Shown here: piece after piece, positions 24,544 through 32,949 of the stretch
Position numbering within the stretch: position 1 is the stretch's first letter
Layout: each line of letters begins with the position of its first letter
DNA from: Nocardioides anomalus
GTDB taxonomy: Bacteria; Actinomycetota; Actinomycetes; Propionibacteriales; Nocardioidaceae
Length of the DNA stretch: 64,000 bases
Assembly: GCF_011046535.1 (NCBI RefSeq)
Contig: NZ_CP049257.1
Location: forward strand, 4,030,001 to 4,094,000
Direction: 5' to 3'
The notes under the pieces: generated by a model
Databases searched by the model: none
What the model saw: only the letters and a program-made list of their open reading frames with translations
What the model was told of the DNA's origin: nothing
Translations under genes and position numbers: made by a program

Positions 24544-26661
24544 GTGACCGAGGTGGCCCGAGCTCAGTCGGAGGCCACGGTGGCCGGCTCGCGCCGCACT
24601 GCACCAGCACGACAGGGCGCGCCGAGCACTGGTTCCCCCGACACCAGCAAGCAGCACCGTCTCGACATCCAGGCGTTGAGGGCCGTTGCCGTGCTCGGCG
24701 TCGTGACCTATCACCTGTTCCCAGGCGCTCTCCCTGGCGGCTTCGTCGGAGTCGACGTCTTCTTCGTCATCTCCGGCTTTCTCATCACGAGTCACCTGCT
24801 CAGCCGGCCACCTCAGCGGCTCGCCGACTTCGGCCGGTTCTGGAGTCGACGCGCCCTCCGCCTGCTGCCGCCAGTGGGCGCCGTCATCTTGACGACCCTG
24901 GGTGGTGGCATCCTCTTCATGTCGCCTGGTCAGTGGAAGGCCCTGGCTCGCGAGGCCATCACCTCGATGCTCTACGTCCAGAACTGGCAACTCGTCTCCG
25001 AGTCGACCGATTACCTGGACGCGCAGCGCGCAGTGTCACCCTTCCAGCACTTCTGGTCGCTGTCGGTCGAGGAGCAGTACTACGTCGCCTGGCCCATCGT
25101 CGTCGGGGCCTTGACGTGGTGCGCGGTTCGCTCTGGGCGCTCTGCACGCGCGTTGGTGGGCTGGGGCTTCGTGATCGCAGTTGCGGCTTCCTTCGGGTGG
25201 GGCCTGGCCCAGACCTACTCCGCTCCGGCGGTGGCCTACTTCTCGACGTGGACCCGCATGTGGGAGCTCGGCATCGGCAGCCTGCTCGCGGCGACCTACC
25301 CTGTCCTTCTCCGGCGTCTTGAGCCGTCGGTCCGCATCACCCTGTTCTGGGGCGGGGTCGTCGGCATCGCGACGGCCTTCGCCGTCATCACCGTGGACAC
25401 GCCCTTCCCGGGCTACGCGGCGCTCCTTCCGACTCTCGCCACCGCGGCGGTCATCCTCGCCACCGACCCTGGCCACGCCGGGAACCCGCGGTGGCTGACC
25501 AGGTCAGCGCCAGTACAGCTGATCGGGGACTGCTCGTACGCGCTGTACCTGTGGCACTGGCCGCTGATCGTCATCGCGCCCTACGCGCTGGGCCACGACA
25601 CCGCTTGGTGGGACAAGGTGGTGTTGCTCGTCCTCGCTCTGCTGCTCGCCTGGGGCAGCACCACGTTCCTCGAAGGTCCGGTGCGCGGCTCGTCGTGGCT
25701 CAGGGCCCGCCTCCGGCGCGTGTTCGTCATGTCGCTCGCCATCACCGCACTGGTCGTGGTCGCCGGCGTCGCTCTGACTGCCCACACGAACAGCGAGATC
25801 GCCGCAGCCTCAGCCAAGGTCGAGAAGGCGATCACGAGCGGCCGTCCGTGCTTCGGAGCCGGCGCCATGGACCCCGCGCACGACTGCCCCCGAACCGACA
25901 AGCTCATCACGTCCCCCGAGTTCGCGAAGGACGACTACTCCGACGGCATCACCGACAAGAAGTGCCTGAACTGGCCGCCGTACCACGAGACACCTGTCGT
26001 GTGCCACCGAGGCGACATCACCGACCCGGTGAAGCGGGTCGCCCTCTTCGGGAACTCCCACGCTGGTCAGTGGGTCGAGGCCATGTCGAAGATCGGTCGT
26101 CAGAACCACTGGCAGGTGGACACCTACATCGTCGGCAGCTGCTACTCCACCTTCGACCCCAACCCGAGCTTCTGCGACGACATCATGAGTGACAGCGCTG
26201 CGGAGTTGTTGGCCGGGAAGTACGACCTCGTGGTCATGTCGACCCTGGACCGCGCCGACTCCAGCTCAGCCGAGATGTACGAGCCGACAGTGAGACGGGC
26301 GGCCGAGGACGGCGGCGCAGTCCTGGTCATACGTGACACCCCGGCGCCGGCGGACCCCACCAACGTCACGCCCGACTGCGTCGCTGCCCACCTCGACGAC
26401 TTCGGCGCATGCGCGGGCCGACCTCGCAAGTGGATCGGCGTCGACTACCTCACCGCCGCGGCCAAGCGGGTAGCCAAGGACGACGACAGGGTCTTCAGGG
26501 TCAACCTCAACAAGTACCTCTGTCGGCGCGGGACCTGCCCGGCCGTCATCGGAGGCGTGATCCCTTACCGCGACGAGAACCACCTGACGGTGACCTTCGC
26601 GCAATCGCTCGTCCCCTACCTGACCCCAGCGGTCGAAAGGGCCTTGTCCGGATCGTCGTGA
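24544..26661 (+). CDS. OafA-type membrane acyltransferase with SGNH domain
   Basis: A 705-residue O-acyltransferase of the OafA/OatA type. The acyltransferase-3 domain begins 'LDIQALRAVAVLGVVTYHLF', with the catalytic-type His, and 'GGFVGVDVFFVISGFLITS'. About ten helices run to residue 415. The C-terminal extracytoplasmic SGNH domain has the nucleophile block 'VALFGNSHAGQWVEAM' (GNSH, Ser in place) and the Asp-x2-His pair in 'YRDENHLTVTFAQSL'. Such proteins move an acyl group, often acetyl, from the cytoplasm onto an exported glycan. It stands alone on the plus strand among minus-strand glycan genes with its own leaderless promoter. A degenerate relative lies at 3944-4672. Confidence 0.9.
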   Translation: MTEVARAQSEATVAGSRRTAPARQGAPSTGSPDTSKQHRLDIQALRAVAVLGVVTYHLFPGALPGGFVGVDVFFVISGFLITSHLLSRPPQRLADFGRFWSRRALRLLPPVGAVILTTLGGGILFMSPGQWKALAREAITSMLYVQNWQLVSESTDYLDAQRAVSPFQHFWSLSVEEQYYVAWPIVVGALTWCAVRSGRSARALVGWGFVIAVAASFGWGLAQTYSAPAVAYFSTWTRMWELGIGSLLAATYPVLLRRLEPSVRITLFWGGVVGIATAFAVITVDTPFPGYAALLPTLATAAVILATDPGHAGNPRWLTRSAPVQLIGDCSYALYLWHWPLIVIAPYALGHDTAWWDKVVLLVLALLLAWGSTTFLEGPVRGSSWLRARLRRVFVMSLAITALVVVAGVALTAHTNSEIAAASAKVEKAITSGRPCFGAGAMDPAHDCPRTDKLITSPEFAKDDYSDGITDKKCLNWPPYHETPVVCHRGDITDPVKRVALFGNSHAGQWVEAMSKIGRQNHWQVDTYIVGSCYSTFDPNPSFCDDIMSDSAAELLAGKYDLVVMSTLDRADSSSAEMYEPTVRRAAEDGGAVLVIRDTPAPADPTNVTPDCVAAHLDDFGACAGRPRKWIGVDYLTAAAKRVAKDDDRVFRVNLNKYLCRRGTCPAVIGGVIPYRDENHLTVTFAQSLVPYLTPAVERALSGSS

Positions 26662-26674
26662 CCCGCGGACGACC

Positions 26675-27487
26675 TCAACCTCCCGCGCGCGTCAACACCA
26701 GGTTGATCTGGCCGTTGGGGCCGGCCTGATCGCAGATCCGCACCATCTCGACGGGTCTAGCGGTAGACAGGTGCTCACCCACCTGGCCGCGCACCTGCAG
26801 TCCGAGCTTGCGGTACCCGTGCAGTACGGCGATCGGATCGAGGTCGCGCTCTCGCAGCGCGGAAGGCCAGAACTCGGCCACGACCACGACACCGGGGCTG
26901 CGTTCGAGCATCCCGGCCATGCCGCCGATAACCTCCGGCTCGAAACCCTGAACGTCGATCTTGACCAAGTCGAAGACGGCGGCGGGCAGCACCTCGTCCA
27001 GCGGAGCCGCCGGCGACAGCGACGTGCCCGCGCCGGTGGCACGCGCTCTGGTGTCACCCAGATTCGACTCCGCGGTGGTCAGCGCGAGCACCCGGTCCCC
27101 GTCGGACAGCGCAAGCGCGTGGCTGGTGATGTCCGCATTGCTGGCCCACGCGTTGAGAGCGAGGACTTTGCTCGTGAGGGGGTGCGGCTCGAACGCGTGC
27201 ACACGGGCGCCGGGGCAGTGCTTGGCGGCGAAGAGGGAGAAGTAGCCGACGTTCGCGCCGACGTCGAGGAAGCGCAGACCGGGTCGGAAGAACTCGCTCA
27301 GCAGCATCCCCTCCTCGGGCTCCCACGTGCCGCGCTCCTCGAGGAACGGCCGCATGACCCCGTCGGCCGCCGGGATCCACAGCGGGCCGGCGTCGGTCAA
27401 CAGCTGCACCAGCTCTTCGCCGACGTAGGGCTCGGGAGCAGGTCGAGGCGCCGGTGCTGGACGTGACGGCCCCAGGCTGAGCTTCAT
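26675..27487 (-). CDS. FkbM-family methyltransferase
   Basis: A 270-residue SAM-dependent O-methyltransferase of the FkbM type, often found in exopolysaccharide clusters. Motif I is 'LRFLDVGANVGYFSLFAAK' (about residues 72-90). 'VHAFEPHPLTSKVLALNAW' supplies the acidic SAM-binding residue, and 'FDLVKIDVQGFEPEVIGGM' is the FkbM signature (VKIDVQGxE). ATG 27487 is chosen over an in-frame start 89 codons upstream because AGGAG lies 9 nt before it. Its stop faces the acyltransferase stop 13 nt away. The hydroxyl acceptor is unknown. Confidence 0.9.
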   Translation of the reverse strand: MKLSLGPSRPAPAPRPAPEPYVGEELVQLLTDAGPLWIPAADGVMRPFLEERGTWEPEEGMLLSEFFRPGLRFLDVGANVGYFSLFAAKHCPGARVHAFEPHPLTSKVLALNAWASNADITSHALALSDGDRVLALTTAESNLGDTRARATGAGTSLSPAAPLDEVLPAAVFDLVKIDVQGFEPEVIGGMAGMLERSPGVVVVAEFWPSALRERDLDPIAVLHGYRKLGLQVRGQVGEHLSTARPVEMVRICDQAGPNGQINLVLTRAGG

Positions 27488-27519
27488 GGTGGTGACTCCT
27501 GACGAGGTGCTGAGGCGGC

Positions 27520-28689
27520 TCAGACGCGGGAAGGGTAGTTCCCGTGCCGCTGGGAAAGCGTCGCGAACTCCGACTGCAGGGACGTCGACAGGGCGCCCCG
27601 GTCGCGGAGGTTCACCGCCGACGGGGCTCGCCCGCCGAAGAACTCCTGCAGGGCCGCGCCCACGCTGAAGGCGTCGACGTCCTCGAGGACGTGCTGGAAC
27701 CCGAGGTGCTCCATCGAGACGGTCCCGTCCATGCCATCGGGTGCGATCGTGCAACGGACCAGGTCGGGTCCGGCCTCGCTGGGCGGCAGCCAGCCGGCGT
27801 CGATGGTGTATCCGGATTCCGCTCCGGCCCGACGCATCACCGCGTCGACGCCGTAGAGCTGGGCTTCGGCCAGGATGCCGGAGGCCGCGAAGCCGCCGAC
27901 CTGTCCCCGGAAGAGTGGGTAGCGCAGGTCGATGATGTCCTCGTTCTCAGGCACCGAGGTGTGGTCTCGTGTCACCAGGCCCGCTTCCAGGCTGGACCCT
28001 CGACCGGCGTGGTAGACGAAGGTGCCCGGGGCCAGACCGATGCGGTAGCCGGCGGCGAGGCTGCGCAGCGACCAGTCGGTCTCCTCGCAGTAGCCACGCC
28101 CGAAGACGGGGTCCATCACCCCGACGTCGCGGACCACGGGGGTCGGGACGATCATGCAGAAGGAGATCCCGGCCGGGATGTCCATCACGGCGTCGTCGTA
28201 GTGCGCGGCGAGCGTCTCGCTCAGCCAGTCGACCCTGTCCTGGTCGGCGAGGTGCCGGTCGGGGTCGGCGTTCTGCAGCGAGTACATCGACACGTTGTTC
28301 GACCAGGCCGTCACCGAGCCCACGCCGTCCATCGCGACCGCCCGGAGCAGCTGGGACAACAAGTTGCGCGGGTACACGACATCGCTGTTGCTGATGATGA
28401 CGTGGTCGTAGCCCTCCTCGACCGCGGTCAGCATCCCGAGCGAGACGTTGCGCGGGATGCCGAGATTGCGCGGGCTGCGGTAGTAGCCGATGCCCCGGGC
28501 CTCGCACATCGCGGCCAGACGACCACTGAACCCCGGTGCCGGGCTGCAGTCGTCAAGCACGACGACGTCGAGCTCGGCGTCGCCAGGATCGATCTGCAGG
28601 GCCGAGTCGAGGGTCCGGGCGATGAAGGCCTCACCGTTGTACGCCGTGATGACCAGCAGGACGCGGGGTTCGGCCATCGGCCCGGTCAC
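27520..28689 (-). CDS. GT2-family glycosyltransferase
   Basis: A 389-residue inverting GT-A glycosyltransferase, rhamnosyl/galactofuranosyl-transferase-like in appearance. 'RVLLVITAYNGEAFIARTL' opens the domain. 'VVVLDDCSPAP' and 'YYRSPRNLGIPRNVSLGM' are nucleotide-binding, 'HVIISNSDVVYPRNLL' holds the metal-binding acidic residues, and 'GRGYCEETDWSLR' carries the catalytic ED-type motif. About 110 extra C-terminal residues are unassigned. The GTG start overlaps the coiled-coil gene stop as GTGA; an ATG four codons later is an alternative. It belongs to a minus-strand run continuing from 32033. Confidence 0.86.
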   Translation of the reverse strand: MTGPMAEPRVLLVITAYNGEAFIARTLDSALQIDPGDAELDVVVLDDCSPAPGFSGRLAAMCEARGIGYYRSPRNLGIPRNVSLGMLTAVEEGYDHVIISNSDVVYPRNLLSQLLRAVAMDGVGSVTAWSNNVSMYSLQNADPDRHLADQDRVDWLSETLAAHYDDAVMDIPAGISFCMIVPTPVVRDVGVMDPVFGRGYCEETDWSLRSLAAGYRIGLAPGTFVYHAGRGSSLEAGLVTRDHTSVPENEDIIDLRYPLFRGQVGGFAASGILAEAQLYGVDAVMRRAGAESGYTIDAGWLPPSEAGPDLVRCTIAPDGMDGTVSMEHLGFQHVLEDVDAFSVGAALQEFFGGRAPSAVNLRDRGALSTSLQSEFATLSQRHGNYPSRV

Positions 28690-29024
28690 CTCCCCAGCCG
28701 CGAGCGTGCGGCGCCGAGCACACGCTGCGCGGTGCTGGCCGAACGGAACGCCCGCGAGCCCTTGATCTGGTCGAGCTCCGCCACCAGCTTCCGGTTGCGC
28801 AGCTTGGCCTGCTGGAGCTCGCTCGTGGTGCGGCGCAGCTCCTTGGTCAGCGTCGTCAGCCGCTTGGTGAGGTCGATGACCCGGGCGTTGGCCACGTCGA
28901 CGTCGAGCAGCGCCTGGGTGAGCGAGATCTGGTCGAGGTCGGCGGTGTTCTTCACCGTCTCGTGGTCGTCCTTGGGAGCGGGGTTCTGGTCAGCCATGTC
29001 TTCCTCGCGTGGTTCGGTGGTCAT
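28686..29024 (-). CDS. small coiled-coil protein with a glycosyltransferase-tail-like C-terminus
   Basis: A 112-residue protein. Residues about 30-88 are a continuous coiled coil with heptad spacing ('VIDLTKRLTTLTKELRRTT', 'LQQAKLRNRKLVAELDQIK'). The last 24 residues are basic ('GSRAFRSASTAQRVLGAA'), resembling the Ser-Arg-aromatic-Arg tail that follows coiled coils at the ends of many surface-glycan glycosyltransferases. It overlaps both neighbours by 4 nt, between a GT4 and a GT2 enzyme. It may act in trans as a length-control or scaffolding element for them. That role is inference; no enzymatic motif is present. Confidence 0.72.
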   Translation of the reverse strand: MTTEPREEDMADQNPAPKDDHETVKNTADLDQISLTQALLDVDVANARVIDLTKRLTTLTKELRRTTSELQQAKLRNRKLVAELDQIKGSRAFRSASTAQRVLGAARSRLGR

Positions 29025-30946
29025 CGGACCGGCTCGGCCAACAGCAGCCGGTAGGCACGGACGAGCCGGGCCGCCGTCTCGTCCCAGGTGTAGCGGTCAC
29101 CACACTTGAGCGTCGCGGTCACCTGCTCGATCGACAGCTGCGGGTCGTCCAGGAGCCGCTGGCAGGCCGCCGCGAGGTCCTCCGGGTCCCAGCTGCTCGC
29201 GGCCACGGGTACGCCGTCCAGCACCTCGGCAAGGGGACCCATGCGCGTGAACACCGTCGGCGTCCCGAAGCGCGCGGCCTCGAAAGGCACGAGGCCGAAA
29301 CCCTCGTTGGACGTGGGGTAGAGGCAGATCGCGGCGTGCCGCAGCAGCCAGTTCCGCTCCTCGGAGGTGACGTCCGGCAGGGTCACCACGCCGTCGGTCT
29401 CGCGCAGCTCCAGCGACTCCAACACCCTGCTCGAGCCCTCGGCAACGGCGACTCCGGCGAGCACCAGTCCGAGCGAGGGGTTGCGCTCGCGCAGTCGGCG
29501 CAGGACGCGGATCGCCACGTCGCGGTTCTTGTGGGCGTAGTTGGCTCCCAGCACGACCAGGAATTCACGCGCCCCCCACCCGCGCGCCAGCAACTCGGCG
29601 GGGAACTCTTCCGCCTCGTCGCCCCGCAGGTGGTCGGTGCCGTTCTCGACGACGAAGGTCCGCTCCGTCACCAGCGGCAGCCGCTCGCGCCGGAGGTCGG
29701 CGTCGACGTCGTGGGAGATGACGACGACCCCGTCGGCCCTGCGCACCGCCTGCTTGATGCCCCGTCGGTAGCGCAGCCAGCCGCCCGGCTCGTCGTGGTA
29801 AGCGCCGACCCCGTAGGCGATGAGGTCCTGCAGTGTGATGAGGACGCGGTCGGCCGACTTGCGCCAGTTCGTCCACGGCAGGCTGCCGGTCGGCTGGAAC
29901 GGACGGTGGAGGACATCAGCCCGCTGGCTGTCGGTGAAGCGGAGTCCAGTGGTCTTGAGCACGCGCACATCGGGATGGGCGAGCACACGCTCGGCGTAGC
30001 GGGGCACCGCTCCGCCGAGACCCACCCCGACCCACTTGACGTCGTCGCGCCGGGCCAGCGCCTCGACCAGGGCGAGCGTCTGGACCTGGGTGCCGTTCTC
30101 GATCGGGCCGAGGCAGCTCCCGTCGACGAGGATCCGGAGGCCGCGGACCTTCGCTCGCGCCGTGCCCATGACCAGGCCGAGCGGCATGTCCACGCGACGA
30201 CGCTGCGCGTCGTGCAGACGCAAAGCCGCGGGGTGCCTCTCCCGCAGCAGGGCTCGGACCTGCTCGTCGTCGAGAGGGGTCGTGCGCCAGTGCGCCCCTT
30301 CCCAGAGGCGGGCGACGTAGGTCGAGGGGTCGAGCACAGCCCTCAGGCCACGGCGGCCCGCCCGCATCACCATCTCGGCCACGGCGGCCTCCGGGTTGCC
30401 AGCGAAGACGTCGTCGGGGCCCTTGGTCATCACCAGGCAGTTGCGACTGACGAGCGTGGCCGCGCCCGCTGGCGCTGCGATCGGCGCCGGGTCGAGGACC
30501 GGGTCGCTCTCGCGCAACCGCTGGGTCATCGTGGTCTCGTCGTGGCCCTGGTAGGAGTATTGAGTAGGCCTGTTCTTCTGCGGGAAGCTCAGGTGGCCGG
30601 CGGCGTTGCTCAATAACGACACCGAGACGACGCGAAGATCGCCTTCCAAGGCGTGCAGGGCCGGGTCTATGCCGTCGGTGGGCAGGAGCACGGGCGCGGT
30701 CAGCAGCAGGACCGGCCCGTCGACGATGTCGGGCAGGGCCGCGACGGTGGCGGCGAACGATTCCGCCGCAACGACCTGGACCCGGTCGTCGTGGGGCAGG
30801 TGGTCCAGGCTCCGCAAGGGACCAGCGGCCACGAGCACCCGTTCGCAGCCGGGCACCTCCAGCAGTCGGTCGATCGCCGGGAGCCACGGATCGAGCATCC
30901 CCTCGACCCACGCGAAGGCGGTGAACCCGTCAGCCAAGGAACCCAC
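29021..30946 (-). CDS. two-domain protein with C-terminal GT4 glycosyltransferase
   Basis: A 641-residue protein. The C-terminal half (about 270-635) is a GT-B GT4 enzyme: 'LRILVDGSCLGPIENGTQ' opens it, 'FLVVLGANYAHKNRDVAI' starts the second Rossmann domain, and 'CLYPTSNEGFGLVPFEAARF' has the E-x7-E donor-binding motif. The N-terminal 250 residues are a separate alpha/beta domain with repeated hydrophobic strands ('RVLVAAGPLRSLDHL', 'GPVLLLTAPVLLP') that I do not recognise; it resembles a decayed glycosyltransferase-like or NDP-sugar-binding fold. The start overlaps the SDR gene by 17 nt, and its stop overlaps the small coiled-coil gene. Confidence 0.82.
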   Translation of the reverse strand: MGSLADGFTAFAWVEGMLDPWLPAIDRLLEVPGCERVLVAAGPLRSLDHLPHDDRVQVVAAESFAATVAALPDIVDGPVLLLTAPVLLPTDGIDPALHALEGDLRVVSVSLLSNAAGHLSFPQKNRPTQYSYQGHDETTMTQRLRESDPVLDPAPIAAPAGAATLVSRNCLVMTKGPDDVFAGNPEAAVAEMVMRAGRRGLRAVLDPSTYVARLWEGAHWRTTPLDDEQVRALLRERHPAALRLHDAQRRRVDMPLGLVMGTARAKVRGLRILVDGSCLGPIENGTQVQTLALVEALARRDDVKWVGVGLGGAVPRYAERVLAHPDVRVLKTTGLRFTDSQRADVLHRPFQPTGSLPWTNWRKSADRVLITLQDLIAYGVGAYHDEPGGWLRYRRGIKQAVRRADGVVVISHDVDADLRRERLPLVTERTFVVENGTDHLRGDEAEEFPAELLARGWGAREFLVVLGANYAHKNRDVAIRVLRRLRERNPSLGLVLAGVAVAEGSSRVLESLELRETDGVVTLPDVTSEERNWLLRHAAICLYPTSNEGFGLVPFEAARFGTPTVFTRMGPLAEVLDGVPVAASSWDPEDLAAACQRLLDDPQLSIEQVTATLKCGDRYTWDETAARLVRAYRLLLAEPVR

Positions 30947-32033
30947 CCCGCTCGAGCCAGTCGGAGACCGCGGCGCTGCCGTCCCGGAAGCTCCAGGTCG
31001 GCTCCCAGCCGAGAGCCTCGCGGGTGGCCGTGACGTCGGCCCACGCCGAGCGCACGTCGCCGTCGCGGAACCGTCCCGAGACCTTCGGTTCGGGCGCGCC
31101 GTGGTGCTCAGCGATCATGCGGGCGGCATCGTGGATGGTCGTGCGCACGCCGCTGCCGATGTCGAGGACCCGCTGGGCGTCCGGTGGGGCCGCGACGGCG
31201 GCGGCCAGGGCCGAGACGACGTCGTCGATGTAGACGAAGTCGCGGTTGATCTCGCCGTCCTCGTAGACGTCGAGGGTCTCGCCGCGCGAGGCGAGACGGT
31301 GGAAGAGCGTGATGATCCCGGTGTAGGGGTTGTGCGGCGATTGGCCCGGGCCGTAGACGTTCTGGGGCCGGAACACCGAGAGCGGGATCCCGAAGCTGGC
31401 TGACCAGTTGCGGAGCACGAGCTCCTGGGCCAGCTTGGTCGAGCCGTAGACGCTGCTCGGGTTGTACGGCGCGGTGGCGGCCTCGGTGGCCAGCGGGGTG
31501 GCCGGCTGGCCCGAGGGGTCGAGGTGGTCCCACTCGGCGGCCTCGAGCTGGGCGTGCGAGCGCGGAGGCGGAGAGAACACACTGCCGTCCGCGGCCCGCC
31601 ACGGTCCCTCGCCGTACACCGCGCGGGTCGAGGTCAGCACGACGTGGTTCGGGAAGGCGTCGTGGCGCACCAGTGCGTCGAGCATGGTGGTGGTGCCGAC
31701 GACGTTGGTGGTGGCGTGCCGGGTCGACTCCGTCAGCGACTGGGCCGTGCCCGTCTCGGCCGCGAGGTGGACCACCAGCTCGGGGCGGACGCGGCTCAGC
31801 AGCTCGTCCCACACGTGCGGATCCGCCACGTCGCCCTCGACGAGCCCGACCTGCTCCGGCAGTGCAGCGGGCCGGGCCCGGCCGGGGTGCACCTGCTCGA
31901 GCAGGTTGTCCACCGCTACGACGGGCAGCCCGAGCTCGAGGAGCTGGGGGGCCAGGGCGCAGCCGATGAAGCCGGCCCCACCCGTGACCAGCACGGCTCG
32001 CGACTGCCCGGACGACGCGGTCAACTCATCCAC
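30930..32033 (-). CDS. NAD-dependent epimerase/dehydratase (extended SDR)
   Basis: A 367-residue extended SDR for nucleotide sugars. NAD binding is by 'AVLVTGGAGFIGCALAPQL'. Catalytic residues are in 'VVLTSTRAVYGEGPW' and 'SSVYGSTKLAQE' (Tyr-x3-Lys). 'FRPQNVYGPGQSPHNPYTG' and 'INRDFVYIDDVVSAL' are typical of dTDP-glucose 4,6-dehydratase/UDP-sugar epimerase relatives. An insertion near residues 135-165 (Pro- and acidic-rich) is unusual. GTG 32033 is used as start; the Shine-Dalgarno sequence is weak. The sugar product presumably feeds the downstream GT4 and GT2 genes, but which sugar is unknown. Confidence 0.86.
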   Translation of the reverse strand: MDELTASSGQSRAVLVTGGAGFIGCALAPQLLELGLPVVAVDNLLEQVHPGRARPAALPEQVGLVEGDVADPHVWDELLSRVRPELVVHLAAETGTAQSLTESTRHATTNVVGTTTMLDALVRHDAFPNHVVLTSTRAVYGEGPWRAADGSVFSPPPRSHAQLEAAEWDHLDPSGQPATPLATEAATAPYNPSSVYGSTKLAQELVLRNWSASFGIPLSVFRPQNVYGPGQSPHNPYTGIITLFHRLASRGETLDVYEDGEINRDFVYIDDVVSALAAAVAAPPDAQRVLDIGSGVRTTIHDAARMIAEHHGAPEPKVSGRFRDGDVRSAWADVTATREALGWEPTWSFRDGSAAVSDWLERGGFLG

Positions 32034-32102
32034 CTCAACACATCTGACGGCACTCGCTGCGCAACCGTCTCGACGACCGTCGCACTCTACCTACCCCCAC
32101 TG

Positions 32103-32119
32103 GGCGAACGCCGTTCGCC
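32103..32119. repeat. perfect inverted repeat between a methyltransferase and an SDR gene
   Basis: GGCGAAC-GCC-GTTCGCC has 7-bp arms and a 3-nt centre. It lies in the 100-bp gap upstream of the SDR gene. It could be an operator or a weak terminator; there is no T-tract. Confidence 0.5.
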
Positions 32120-32133
32120 ACACCTGGGGAGAC

Positions 32134-32949
32134 TCAGCGACGGACGGCCAGGATCGTGCACCCGTCGATGGCCAGTCGGCTCAGGGGGATGCGCTCGAGC
32201 CCCGGCGGGACGTGGACTGAGGCGCCGCTCAGCGACACCTTGCCGATGCCGAAACCGGAGTCCAGCAGGGCGCTCTGGATGTCGTCGACGGTGTGTCTGT
32301 TGCACGACTCGTAGAGGTCGTACATGGACTGCGCGAGCTGTCGGTCCCCGATCCTCTCGCGCAGGTGGTCGAGGATCTCCGCTGGCGAGCGGGTGAGGTG
32401 GACGAACGTCTCGTCGAAGAAGGGCCACAAGTGCGACCCGTGCTCGGAGTACCACAGCGGCCAGACCTGGATGAACAGCACGCCTCCGGGCCGGAGCACG
32501 CGGTGCACGTCCCGCAGGAGGGGTCGCGGTTCGGTCACGTGCTCGAAGACCGACCAGGCCGTGGCCAAGTCGAACGAGCCGTCGGGGAAGGGTGCGGTGT
32601 CGGGGGCCGACTGGACGAACGAGAGCGAGTCCGTCGTCTCGACAGGGCGAACGCCGTGGTGTCGGGCCTGGGCCTCGAGGAAGGCCTGGTCGGTGGGGAC
32701 GATGTCCATGCCCACCACACGCGCGAAGTCACCGCGGCGCACCAGCCCCAGCGTGATGATGCCGTCGCCGCAACCCACGTCGAGCAGCTCGCGCCCGGCC
32801 GTCGCCACACCGCTGCCGTGCAGCTCGCTCAGCGCTTGGTCGGCGGCCGACTCGAAGTGGTCGTGCCACCACCCCGGCTGGGTCGCGAACCACCGGGCAG
32901 CGGAGCCGTCGTGCCCGGCGAATGCGCGTTCGTTGGCCGTGGGCTTCAC
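32134..32949 (-). CDS. class I SAM-dependent methyltransferase
   Basis: A 271-residue methyltransferase. Motif I is 'GRELLDVGCGDGIITLGLV' (about residues 52-70), followed by 'RVVGMDIVPTDQAF', 'GSFDLATAWSVFEHVTEP' (motif II region) and 'LLRDVHRVLRPGGVLFIQVW'. 'WYSEHGSHLWPFF' after motif III is seen in several glycan-cluster methyltransferases. The GTG start overlaps the preceding GT2 gene as GTGA. The substrate is unknown, most likely a sugar of the same polysaccharide. Confidence 0.88.
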   Translation of the reverse strand: MKPTANERAFAGHDGSAARWFATQPGWWHDHFESAADQALSELHGSGVATAGRELLDVGCGDGIITLGLVRRGDFARVVGMDIVPTDQAFLEAQARHHGVRPVETTDSLSFVQSAPDTAPFPDGSFDLATAWSVFEHVTEPRPLLRDVHRVLRPGGVLFIQVWPLWYSEHGSHLWPFFDETFVHLTRSPAEILDHLRERIGDRQLAQSMYDLYESCNRHTVDDIQSALLDSGFGIGKVSLSGASVHVPPGLERIPLSRLAIDGCTILAVRR

